Below are positions 52,264 to 59,785 of a stretch of 64,000 bases of DNA, one piece after another. The stretch is from Sinorhizobium terangae (GTDB lineage Bacteria; Pseudomonadota; Alphaproteobacteria; Rhizobiales; Rhizobiaceae). How positions within the stretch are numbered: position 1 is the stretch's first letter; each line of letters starts with the position of its first letter. The stretch covers positions 1 to 64,000 of the forward strand of contig NZ_WITC01000045.1 in NCBI RefSeq assembly GCF_009601505.1. Reading direction: 5' to 3'. A model generated the notes under the pieces. It saw nothing but the letters and a program-made list of their open reading frames with translations, was not told the origin of the DNA and did not search any database. The position numbers and the translations under genes are program-made.

Positions 52264-54705
52264 ATGACGCTCTGGCAGCTACTTGAACGGATAGTGGGGA
52301 GTCGCAAAGGCATCGGTTGGACGTCACCCCCCTCTGCCCTGCCGGGCATCTCCCCCACAAGGGGGGAGAACAGGGATGCACCGACATGCGCCACCTCCGC
52401 ATCGCACGCGACGGCTGATGCATCATACGCCGAAGCGACTGTCTTCGATGCGGTAGAACTGAGGAGTGACGACGCCCCGTCGGGCGGTCAGGCTGAGTTT
52501 ATCGAGGATAGGAAGCCGGAAGTCCGCACCTTGCCGATCTCCCCCCTTGTAGGGGAGATGCCCGGCAGGGCAGAGGGGGGTAAAGCCAGTACAATCGATC
52601 CAGGTCGTTCCCGACACCTTCCGCGTCGTTACACGACGTTACTGATCACCTTGCCCATTGGGCTCGTCATGGCCGCGCTCGCAATCGTCGCCCTCGAATG
52701 GGCGGACAAAGCATTTCCACCGCCGATCGAGCCGGCCGGCGCCGTCTCGGCCGAAGTTCTCGACAAGGACGGGCGTCTGCTACGCGCTTTCGCGACCAAG
52801 GATGGCCTGTGGCGGCTGAAGACGACCGTCGACGATGTCGACCCGCGCTTTCTCAGGATGCTGGTCGCCTATGAGGACCAGCGTTTTCGGGAGCACCACG
52901 GTGTCGACCCCTTGGCGCTCGGCCGTGCGGCACTGCAGTTCGTCACAAACGGCCGCGTCGTTTCCGGTGCATCGACGCTCTCGATGCAGGTGGCCAGGCT
53001 GATCGAGCCGCGCCGGGAGCGGACGCTGCCGGCGAAGCTCCTGCAACTCGCACGCGCCATCCAGATCGAGCGGCGCCTCAGCAAGGACGAAATCCTCGAC
53101 CTCTACCTGACCCATGCGCCGTACGGCGGCAATCTCGAAGGCGTGCGCGCCGCAAGCCTCGCCTGGTTCGGCAAGGAACCGCGCCGTCTCTCTGTCGCCG
53201 AGGCGGCGCTTCTCGTCGCGCTGCCGCAATTGCCGGAAAAGCGTCGTCCCGACCGCAATCTGGCCGCCGCCGAAGCAGCGCGCAAACGGGTCCTCGGCCG
53301 TGCCGCGGTCTCCCAAGTGATCGGCGAAGGCGAAGCGGAACGGGCGGCGTTGGCGGCCATACCGACGCGGCGCCTTCAGCTTCCGGCCTATGCGGCACAT
53401 CTCGCCGAAGTGGCGCTTCGCAAGGAGCCAACAACCTTCCAGCACCATACGACGCTGCGTCGCGACATTCAGCGCGGGCTCGAAGCCGTTGCGCGCGAGG
53501 GGGCGGCAAAGCTCGGGCCAAAGGTCTCCGTCGCCATGGTGATGGCCGACGTGCGGAGCGGCGGGATCGTCGGCGAAGTCGGGTCTGCCGATTACTTTGA
53601 CGCGAGCCGCGCCGGCTGGATCGACATGACGCGGGTCATGCGATCGCCCGGTTCGACGCTAAAGCCCTTCATTTACGGGCTTGCCTTCGAGGAGGGACTG
53701 GTCGCCCAGGAAACCATCATCGAGGACCGGCCGGCGGATTTCTTCGGCTATCGCCCGCGCAACTTCGACATGAGCTATCAGGGCGACGTCTCCATCCGGC
53801 AGGCGCTGCAGCTCTCTCTCAACGTGCCGGCGATCCGTCTGCTCGATGCTGTCGGACCCGCGCGACTGATGGTGCGTTTCCGCCGGGCGGAGGTGCGGCC
53901 CGCCCTGCCGCCCAATGAGGCACCGGGTCTTGCGATCGGCCTCGGCGGCCTCGGCATCACCCTGCGTGACCTCGTTCAGCTTTACGCGGGCCTCGCCAAT
54001 CGCGGCTGGCCGGTGCGGCTCGGCGACGGCATCGAGGGAAAGGCGGGCCTGATCGACGGAGAGCCGCTGCTCTCGACCGTTGCCGCCTGGCATGTCGCCG
54101 ATATCCTCTCCGACGTTTTGCCGCCCGCCGACAGCCGGCAGCGCGGCATCGCCTACAAGACCGGTACCAGTTACGGCTATCGCGATGCCTGGTCCGTCGG
54201 CTTCGACGGCCGGTACGTACTCGGCGTGTGGGTTGGCCGGCCGGACAACGGCGCAGTACCTGGACTGACCGGTTACGGCGCCGCCGCACCAATCCTGTTC
54301 GAAGCTTTCGCCAAATCCGGGATCGCCATCACGCCGCTGCCGGATGCCCCGCCCGGCGCCGTTCGAATTGCTCAGGCCGACCTGCCGATCAGCCAGCGGC
54401 GCTTTTCGACGACCGCGAGCGGCTTGCTTTCGGCATCGGCACGCGAGCCGGCCCCTCAGATCGTCTTTCCGCCTGAGGGGGCGCGCGTGGACCTTGGCGC
54501 GAGCGGCGGTGAAACGATGACGCCGTTGACCCTCAAGCTGCAGGGCGGTCGCGCGCCGTTCCGATGGCTCGCCAATGGCCGGCCGCTGCCCGATGTCACC
54601 CGCCGCCGCATCAGCCAGTGGCTGCCGGACGGCGGCGGCTACTCCACTCTCACGGTTATTGATGCCGTGGGGCGGGCTGCAAGCGTTCGCGTTTTCGTTG
54701 AATAA
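52264..54705 (+). CDS. pbpC: Penicillin-binding protein 1C, uncertain 5' end
   Basis: In the 813-residue reading the order is: about 120 atypical residues, a membrane helix (123-145), a glycosyltransferase domain with Glu204 in YEDQRFREHHG, a transpeptidase with Ser464 in SPGSTLKP and KTGTS, and a C-terminal BiPBP domain. E. coli PbpC begins only about ten residues before its membrane helix, so the first 98 codons, which cross an inverted repeat pair, are suspect. The ATG at 52558 would give 715 residues but has poor spacing to its GGGGAG. The protein polymerises and cross-links peptidoglycan and is thought to work with the macroglobulin in repairing breaches. Confidence 0.9.
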   Translation: MTLWQLLERIVGSRKGIGWTSPPSALPGISPTRGENRDAPTCATSASHATADASYAEATVFDAVELRSDDAPSGGQAEFIEDRKPEVRTLPISPLVGEMPGRAEGGKASTIDPGRSRHLPRRYTTLLITLPIGLVMAALAIVALEWADKAFPPPIEPAGAVSAEVLDKDGRLLRAFATKDGLWRLKTTVDDVDPRFLRMLVAYEDQRFREHHGVDPLALGRAALQFVTNGRVVSGASTLSMQVARLIEPRRERTLPAKLLQLARAIQIERRLSKDEILDLYLTHAPYGGNLEGVRAASLAWFGKEPRRLSVAEAALLVALPQLPEKRRPDRNLAAAEAARKRVLGRAAVSQVIGEGEAERAALAAIPTRRLQLPAYAAHLAEVALRKEPTTFQHHTTLRRDIQRGLEAVAREGAAKLGPKVSVAMVMADVRSGGIVGEVGSADYFDASRAGWIDMTRVMRSPGSTLKPFIYGLAFEEGLVAQETIIEDRPADFFGYRPRNFDMSYQGDVSIRQALQLSLNVPAIRLLDAVGPARLMVRFRRAEVRPALPPNEAPGLAIGLGGLGITLRDLVQLYAGLANRGWPVRLGDGIEGKAGLIDGEPLLSTVAAWHVADILSDVLPPADSRQRGIAYKTGTSYGYRDAWSVGFDGRYVLGVWVGRPDNGAVPGLTGYGAAAPILFEAFAKSGIAITPLPDAPPGAVRIAQADLPISQRRFSTTASGLLSASAREPAPQIVFPPEGARVDLGASGGETMTPLTLKLQGGRAPFRWLANGRPLPDVTRRRISQWLPDGGGYSTLTVIDAVGRAASVRVFVE
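52327..52580. repeat. 43-bp near-perfect inverted repeats inside the pbpC 5' region
   Basis: The arms lie at 52327-52369 and 52538-52580 and are complementary at 42 of 43 positions, with 168 bp between. The arm starts CCCCCCTCTGCCCTGCCGGG and ends AAGGGGGGAGA. In the long pbpC frame the arms encode TSPPSALPGISPTRGE and PISPLVGEMPGRAEGG. This peptide pair is what a rhizobial palindromic repeat gives when translated. The unit may be a small non-autonomous element or two independent repeat copies. Folded in mRNA it would form a very stable stem. Confidence 0.85.
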
Positions 54706-54813
54706 TGCCGTTCGCGGATCGTTGAACTGGCGTCAACTGCGGCAGTTTTCGGACGTCTTCGCATCCGTCCACCGATCATCCGTTTTCAATCGGTGGACGG
54801 CACTCGCGTTTCC

Positions 54814-55119
54814 TCACGCACGCCGAGTTGAATTGCCTTCACCCACCTGCTGATGCGCTGGATGGCCGGTCGCCACAATCGGCATTCCGGCTTCAACGCA
54901 GGCCGCGACGAAAGCCTCTCGGGCGATCGCGGCCGGCGTCATGCGATTGAGCGCGCCGCGGCAGGTGCGTACCGCACGTTCGTAATGGCGGCCATTGCGT
55001 AGCGGCCACTCGTTTTCAAGAAAGTCCAGGGCTTCGTATACGGAATTGAAGGTGTGCTTGATGCCGCTTGAAAGACGTACGGTGAGGGGAGTTGTCCAGG
55101 GAATCTCATTGAGAAGCAT
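54814..55119 (-). CDS. DUF982 family protein
   Basis: This 101-residue protein is of a small family that is abundant in rhizobia. SVYEALDFLENEWP followed by RNGRHYERAVRTCRGALN is the DUF982 core. GAAAGGAGG precedes the ATG at 55119. No function is known; members often sit near stress genes or on plasmids. It is monocistronic between pbpC and the heat-shock genes. Confidence 0.85.
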   Translation of the reverse strand: MLLNEIPWTTPLTVRLSSGIKHTFNSVYEALDFLENEWPLRNGRHYERAVRTCRGALNRMTPAAIAREAFVAACVEAGMPIVATGHPAHQQVGEGNSTRRA

Positions 55120-55273
55120 TTATTCCTCCTTTCGCGCGCCATCAATGGATCGCTGACACAGATATTGGGCCCGATTCCGGAAAATCAAGCCGAGCGCGCG
55201 TCGAAATTTTTCACGATATTACAAAGACTTGCATCCATAGCCTTTCCTCGCCTCCCAATCGCCGGCACAACCC

Positions 55274-55301
55274 CTTGAAACCGCTGCGGAAGTCACTAAA
55301 T
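55274..55301 (+). promoter_or_regulatory. Candidate heat-shock (RpoH) promoter
   Basis: CTTGAAA at 55274-55280, then 13 bases, then CACTAAAT at 55294-55301. The first element matches the RpoH -35 exactly and the second is a moderate -10. Transcription from here would give a leader of about 90 bases that contains the ROSE element, which is the usual arrangement. Confidence 0.5.
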
Positions 55302-55307
55302 CGCAAT

Positions 55308-55402
55308 TGCGAGCCGCCTTTTGGGGTTCGCAGTCGAGGGGCATCGTCCTCTTCGACGCTGCTCCTCATCGTCCATGTTGCTTCAAGGAGGATATGGCTA
55401 TG
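55308..55402 (+). promoter_or_regulatory. ROSE RNA thermometer in the Hsp20 leader
   Basis: Directly before the start codon the leader reads TTGCTTCAAGGAGGAT. In RNA, UUGCU folds on AGGAG across a UCA loop with one G-G mismatch, the defining feature of ROSE elements, so the ribosome binding site is closed at low temperature. Upstream, GTCGAGGGG and CCTCTTCGAC form another stem. ROSE elements are known before rhizobial small heat-shock genes. Recognition is by motif and position; folding was done by eye. Confidence 0.85.
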
Positions 55403-55876
55403 AGAACAACACTCGACTTTTCGCCCCTGTCTCGGTCAAGCGTGGGATTTGACCACGTTTTCGACCTGCTCGACGCAGCGAGCCGCCTGGCACCAACCGA
55501 CAATTGGCCGCCCTACGACATCCTTCGCGTCGGCGATAACCAGTATCGCATCACCATGTCAGTCGCCGGCTTCGCGCCGGACGAGATAACCGTCACACAT
55601 GAACCGCAATTGCTTGTCGTTCGCGGCGAAAAAGCCGGCGAAGACAACGCTGAGTACATCTATCGCGGTATTGCCGGCCGCAATTTCGATCGCCGCTTCC
55701 AGCTGGCCGACTATGTGAAGGTCACAAGTGCCAACCTCGCCAATGGGTTGTTGGCAATCGATCTCGTCCGTGAGTTGCCCGAGCAGATGAAGCCACGCCG
55801 GATCGAGATTGAACAGGCTAAGGCCCTACCCCCGTTGGAGGGCCGCGAGCAGACCGGTGGCAAGCAGGCCGCCTAG
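55400..55876 (+). CDS. Small heat-shock protein, Hsp20/IbpA type
   Basis: This 158-residue chaperone begins MRTTLDFSPLSRSSVGFDHV. The alpha-crystallin domain spans about 35-130 (YDILRVGDNQYRITMSVAGF ... LVVRGEKAG ... YIYRGIAGRNFDRRFQLADY), with GLLAIDLVRELP near its end. I choose the ATG at 55400 over 55394 because AGGAGG is then eight bases away. This is the class A (IbpA-like) type, controlled by the ROSE element just upstream. It binds unfolding proteins in heat-shocked cytoplasm. Confidence 0.93.
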   Translation: MRTTLDFSPLSRSSVGFDHVFDLLDAASRLAPTDNWPPYDILRVGDNQYRITMSVAGFAPDEITVTHEPQLLVVRGEKAGEDNAEYIYRGIAGRNFDRRFQLADYVKVTSANLANGLLAIDLVRELPEQMKPRRIEIEQAKALPPLEGREQTGGKQAA

Positions 55877-55979
55877 AGCATCCCGCTTTCAAGTGGAATC
55901 ACTGAAAGCGGATAAGATGCTCTAGAATCAAAGTGCTAGAGCGTCCTTTGTGCGTTCATTTGAACGCACGGCGCTCTAG
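55872..55979. repeat. Rhizobial mosaic palindromic element (copy 4)
   Basis: There are two stems in a row. The first has CTAGAGCATC and GATGCTCTAG as ends, with CCGCTTTCA and TGAAAGCGG inside. The second has CTAGAGCG and CGCTCTAG with GTGCGTTCA and TGAACGCAC. They overlap or directly follow the stop of the first Hsp20 gene and lie before the second. They could protect or terminate the heat-shock mRNA. Confidence 0.8.
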
Positions 55980-56007
55980 GCGGCAGGGCAACCGCGTATG
56001 CCGAATA

Positions 56008-56042
56008 CCGCCGAAGCTCGGTGATCACCGGCGCTTCGGCGG
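56008..56042 (+). promoter_or_regulatory. Strong hairpin in the leader of the second Hsp20 gene
   Basis: CCGCCGAAGC at 56008-56017 pairs perfectly with GCTTCGGCGG at 56033-56042, and the palindrome CGGTGATCACCG fills the middle. It ends about 15 bases before AAGGAGCT, the ribosome binding site. There is no UUGCU anti-site, so it is not a ROSE element by motif. It may be a terminator for the upstream gene or a leader structure. Confidence 0.5.
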
Positions 56043-56070
56043 ACGGCGATAAAAGAAAAAGGAGCTGACA

Positions 56071-56583
56071 ATGAACGTACGTGATCTCATTCCATGGGGC
56101 CGCGCCCCGGAGCATGTGCCTACATCCTATCGGGATAGCGACCGCAATCCATTCCTGATGCTTCACCGGGAAATGAACCGCCTGTTCGACGACGTCTTCC
56201 GCAATTTCGATCAACGCATGCCGTTTGCGTTTTCGAACCAGCCGGGCTTCGGCTTCGGTTGGCCTAATGTCGAAGTCACCGATCGCGATAACGAGATCAA
56301 GGTCACGGCGGAACTGCCCGGGCTCGAAGAAAAGGATATCGAGCTGTCCCTCTCCGAGGGCGTGCTGACGCTACGCGGCGAAAAGCGGGCCGAGAGCGAG
56401 GACAAGGAGAAGCAGTTCTCCGAACGCTACTACGGCCGCTTCGAACGGCGTATTCCGCTCACATACGACATCGACGAAGGCCAGGTCAAAGCGACGTTCA
56501 AGAACGGCGTGCTGAGCATCACGCTTCCGAAAACGGAGCAGAGCCAGGACAAGTCCAAACGCATCGCGATCAGCACCGAATAA
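56071..56583 (+). CDS. Small heat-shock protein, Hsp20 type (class B-like)
   Basis: This 170-residue protein begins MNVRDLIPWGRAPEHVPTSY, with an alpha-crystallin domain at about 65-160 (WPNVEVTDRDNEIKVTAELP ... GVLTLRGEKRAESEDKEKQF ... NGVLSITLPK). The LTLRGEK and NGVLSITLPK motifs are intact. It differs clearly from the first Hsp20 and resembles the stress-type Hsp20 of rhizobia. AAAAGGAGCT precedes the ATG. It shares a locus but perhaps not a transcript with the ROSE-controlled gene. Confidence 0.92.
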   Translation: MNVRDLIPWGRAPEHVPTSYRDSDRNPFLMLHREMNRLFDDVFRNFDQRMPFAFSNQPGFGFGWPNVEVTDRDNEIKVTAELPGLEEKDIELSLSEGVLTLRGEKRAESEDKEKQFSERYYGRFERRIPLTYDIDEGQVKATFKNGVLSITLPKTEQSQDKSKRIAISTE

Positions 56584-56635
56584 GCGCCGGCAGTGCCCGC
56601 CAGGCTCGGCGGCGGCGAGGCGTTTGAGCGCCAAA

Positions 56636-57904
56636 TTACTGCACGAGGATCGCTCGGAAATCGTTGACATTGGTTCCGGTCGGTCCCGGCTTGAAGGTAT
56701 CGCCGAGTGCATCGAAAGCCGTCCAGCTGTCGTTGCATTGAAGCAGCGCCGCCGGGTCAAGCCGCTGCCCCCGAAGCCGGGTAATCGTCGTACAGTCGGC
56801 AAAAGCGCCGGCATTGTCCTCCGAGCCGTCGATGCCGTCGGTATCGGCGGCAAGTGCCGAGACGCCGTGAATGCCGTCTATGCCGAGCGCCAGCGACAGG
56901 AGGAATTCGCCGTTGCGGCCGCCCCTGCCCTTTCCCTTGATCGTCACGGTTGTCTCGCCACCCGAGAGGACGACGACCGGCTTGGCGAACGGGCGGCTGC
57001 GCTGAGCAACTTCGCGCGCGATCGCGGCATGGACGCGCCCGACTTCGCGCGCTTCGCCTTCAATCGCGTCGGAGAGGATAATCGCCTCGATCCCGGCTTC
57101 GCGGGCACGCGCGGCCGCCGCCTCCAGCGAGACGGCCGCCGAGGCGATCAGGCGCACTTCGTTTCGGAGAAATCTCGGATCGGACGGCTTCGGCGCGTCG
57201 GCAGCATCTGTCGCAAGCCACTCGATGGCCTTTTCCGGCAACGACAGCCCGCAGCGCTCGACGATCTTCAAGGCCTCCCCGCGCGTGCTCTCGTCCGCAA
57301 TCGTCGGACCGGAGGCGACCAGCGCCGGATCATCCCCCGGGATGTCGGAAACGACGAGCGAAACGACTTTCGCCGGATAGGCAGCCGCCGCCAGCCTGCC
57401 GCCTTTGATCGTCGACAGATGCTTGCGCACGCAGTTCATTGCGCTGATCGGGGCGCCGGAGGCGAGAAGAGCGCGGTTGACCGCGATTTCATCCTGCAGC
57501 GACAGGCCTGGCGGCGGCGACGGCAGGAGCGCGGAACCGCCGCCGCAGACCAACGCCACCACGAGATCGTCCTTCGTCAGACCGCGAACCTCGGCGAGAA
57601 GGCGTTTGGAGGCGTGGAGCCCCCTTTCGTCCGGCACGGGATGGGCCGCTTCCAGCACCTCGATGCGTTCGCAATGAACGCCGAAGCCGTAGCGCGTGAC
57701 GACGGCGCCGCTCAGCGGACCGCGCCAAGCCTTCTCGAACGCCCGCGCCATTTGCGCAGCACCCTTCCCCGCCCCGACCACAACGGTCCGCCCCTTCGGT
57801 CTCTCCGGCAGGTTGGAGGCGATGACGAGGTCGGGATCTGCGGCGGCGACGGCCGAGATAAACAGCGTTTCGAGAAATGCGCGGGGGTCGGCGATGGGTG
57901 CCAC
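56636..57904 (-). CDS. Glycerate 2-kinase (MOFRL family)
   Basis: This 422-residue protein of the GckA/TtuD family has GRTVVVGAGKGAAQMARAFE near the N terminus, the signature CGGGSALLPSPPPGLSLQDE in the middle, and LSGGETTVTIKGKGRGGRNG and ADTDGIDGSEDNAGA in the C-terminal MOFRL domain. The GTG at 57904 is preceded by AGGGAGA; the frame upstream to 57967 has no site. It phosphorylates D-glycerate, made by GlxR, to 2-phosphoglycerate. Older annotation as hydroxypyruvate reductase (ttuD) applies to the same family. Confidence 0.9.
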   Translation of the reverse strand: MAPIADPRAFLETLFISAVAAADPDLVIASNLPERPKGRTVVVGAGKGAAQMARAFEKAWRGPLSGAVVTRYGFGVHCERIEVLEAAHPVPDERGLHASKRLLAEVRGLTKDDLVVALVCGGGSALLPSPPPGLSLQDEIAVNRALLASGAPISAMNCVRKHLSTIKGGRLAAAAYPAKVVSLVVSDIPGDDPALVASGPTIADESTRGEALKIVERCGLSLPEKAIEWLATDAADAPKPSDPRFLRNEVRLIASAAVSLEAAAARAREAGIEAIILSDAIEGEAREVGRVHAAIAREVAQRSRPFAKPVVVLSGGETTVTIKGKGRGGRNGEFLLSLALGIDGIHGVSALAADTDGIDGSEDNAGAFADCTTITRLRGQRLDPAALLQCNDSWTAFDALGDTFKPGPTGTNVNDFRAILVQ

Positions 57905-58006
57905 GTATGTCTCCCTGAAAATGAAGGGCGGCGGCCTCCCCACCGCCGCCCCGGATGAACATTTCAAAGTTTCTTCGAAACCGTGAAACGCTCGAACCTA
58001 TGGAAA

Positions 58007-58891
58007 TTACGCAACCTGGTGGTTGGCCATGCGCTCGAGCGCCCGGACGAGGCCGGAATGGTCGAGCCCGCTGTCGCCATTGGCGGCGCAATTGTTGAAG
58101 AGCTCCTGCGTGGCCGCCGTGTTCGGCAGCGAAATTCCGAGGCTCTTTGCGCCCTGCAGCGCCAGATTGAGATCTTTCTGGTGCAGCGAGATGCGGAAGC
58201 CCGGATCGAAGGTGCGCTTGATCATCCGGTCGCCATGGACTTCGAGAATGCGCGACGAAGCGAAACCGCCCATCAGCGCTTCACGCACCCGCGCCGGATC
58301 GGCACCGGCCTTCGACGCGAAGACCAGCGCCTCGGAGACCGCCTCGATCGTCAGTGCAACGATGATCTGGTTGGCAACCTTGGTAACCTGGCCGTCGCCG
58401 CAATCGCCGACGAGGGTGATGTTCTTGCCCATCAGCTTGAAGAGCGGCAGAGCACGATCGAAGGATTCCTGCGAACCGCCGGCCATGATGCTGAGCGAGG
58501 CGTTCTTCGCCCCGACCTCACCGCCGGAAACCGGAGCATCGAGGTATTCGGCTCCCGTTTCGCGGACCCTTCTTGCGAATTCCTTCGTTTCGATCGGCGA
58601 GATCGAGCTCATGTCGATGACGAGCTTGCCCTTGCCAAGGCCGTAGAAGACACCGTTTTCACCGAAGAGAACGTCCTTCACTTCCGGCGTATCGGGCAGC
58701 ATCAGGATAATCGTATCGACGGCCTCGGCGAGCGCCTTCGGCGTCTCGACGAATTCGAGGCCGTTATCGACGAGCTCCTGGCGCGGCGGGATGACGAATT
58801 TCGACGTGACGATCGTATATCCGGCATCCTGCAGGTGGCGCGCCATCGGCGTGCCCATGATACCCAGTCCAATGAAACCGATAGATGCCAT
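58007..58891 (-). CDS. glxR: Tartronate semialdehyde reductase (2-hydroxy-3-oxopropionate reductase)
   Basis: This 294-residue member of the beta-hydroxyacid dehydrogenase family has IGFIGLGIMGTPMARHLQ as its Rossmann motif, DAPVSGGEVGAKNASLSIMA as its substrate-binding signature and KVANQIIVALTIEAVSEA with the conserved Asn/Lys region. It reduces tartronate semialdehyde to D-glycerate. Its position between hydroxypyruvate isomerase and glycerate kinase makes the assignment specific rather than generic 3-hydroxyisobutyrate dehydrogenase. Confidence 0.92.
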   Translation of the reverse strand: MASIGFIGLGIMGTPMARHLQDAGYTIVTSKFVIPPRQELVDNGLEFVETPKALAEAVDTIILMLPDTPEVKDVLFGENGVFYGLGKGKLVIDMSSISPIETKEFARRVRETGAEYLDAPVSGGEVGAKNASLSIMAGGSQESFDRALPLFKLMGKNITLVGDCGDGQVTKVANQIIVALTIEAVSEALVFASKAGADPARVREALMGGFASSRILEVHGDRMIKRTFDPGFRISLHQKDLNLALQGAKSLGISLPNTAATQELFNNCAANGDSGLDHSGLVRALERMANHQVA

Positions 58892-58896
58892 CGTGC

Positions 58897-59706
58897 TTAG
58901 CTCCTGATTTTGATGATGTCTGCCGACTGCTTGCGCTCAGCGCCAAGCCAGCCCAGCCCCTCGGCCGTCGTCGTCAGCGGCTTGTATTCGCAACCGATCC
59001 AGCCGTCGTAGCCGGCCGCTTCCAGTGCATCGAAGACGAAGGGATAGTTGATCTCGCCGGTGCCGGGTTCGTTGCGGCCCGGATTGTCGGCAAGCTGAAT
59101 GTGGGCGATGCGATCAGCGAAGCGCTTGTAGGTGCCGACCAATTCTCCCTGCGTGCGCTGCTGGTGATAAAGGTCGTACTGGATAAAGAGGTTGTCGCTT
59201 CCGACCTCGGCGATGATCGAGGCCGCCTGTTCGACGGTGTTGAGATAGAAACCCGGAATATCGAAGCGGTTGATCGGCTCGATCAGGAGGCGGATGCCGT
59301 GCTTGCCGAGTTCGGTCGCCGCGAGCTTCAGGTTCTCAACCAGCGTCGTGCGCAGGATTTTATCGGAAACGCCGTCCGGCGCGATGCCGGCGAGGCAATT
59401 GACCTGTCTGCAATCGAGCGCGATCGCATAGTCGATGGCGGACGCAACGCCCCTGCGAAAGTCGTCGATGCGGTCCGGAAGTATGGCGATGCCACGCTCG
59501 CCGCGCGCCCAGTCTCCGGCGGGCAGGTTGTGCAGGACCTGGGTCAAGCCGTTACGGTCGAGCGCGGCACGCAACGCCATCTTCTCGAATTCGTAGGGGA
59601 AGAGATACTCCACCCCCTCGAAGCCCGCCTTGGCGGCCAACGAAAAGCGATCGAGGAACGGTGCCTCGTTGAACAGCATGGTCAGGTTCGCAGCAAATCT
59701 CGGCAT
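58897..59706 (-). CDS. hyi: Hydroxypyruvate isomerase
   Basis: This 269-residue TIM-barrel protein begins MPRFAANLTMLFNEAPFLDR and has LLIEPINRFDIPGFYLNTVE with the metal-site glutamate, and HIQLADNPGRNEPGTGEINY, both diagnostic of Hyi. The ATG at 59706 has GGAGGAAC upstream; the longer frame to 59826 overlaps gcl and has no support. The enzyme interconverts hydroxypyruvate and tartronate semialdehyde. It lies five bases before glxR. Confidence 0.93.
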   Translation of the reverse strand: MPRFAANLTMLFNEAPFLDRFSLAAKAGFEGVEYLFPYEFEKMALRAALDRNGLTQVLHNLPAGDWARGERGIAILPDRIDDFRRGVASAIDYAIALDCRQVNCLAGIAPDGVSDKILRTTLVENLKLAATELGKHGIRLLIEPINRFDIPGFYLNTVEQAASIIAEVGSDNLFIQYDLYHQQRTQGELVGTYKRFADRIAHIQLADNPGRNEPGTGEINYPFVFDALEAAGYDGWIGCEYKPLTTTAEGLGWLGAERKQSADIIKIRS

Positions 59707-59785
59707 GCGATTGTTCCTCCTGGAAGTTGGAGCGGAACGCGGGCGGAAAACCGCGCGCACTTTTCCTCGTCCCGCTCTGATGATT

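Noticed and set aside
56008..56042. Second ROSE element before the downstream Hsp20
   Set aside because: The hairpin is strong but has no UUGCU-type pairing with the ribosome binding site.
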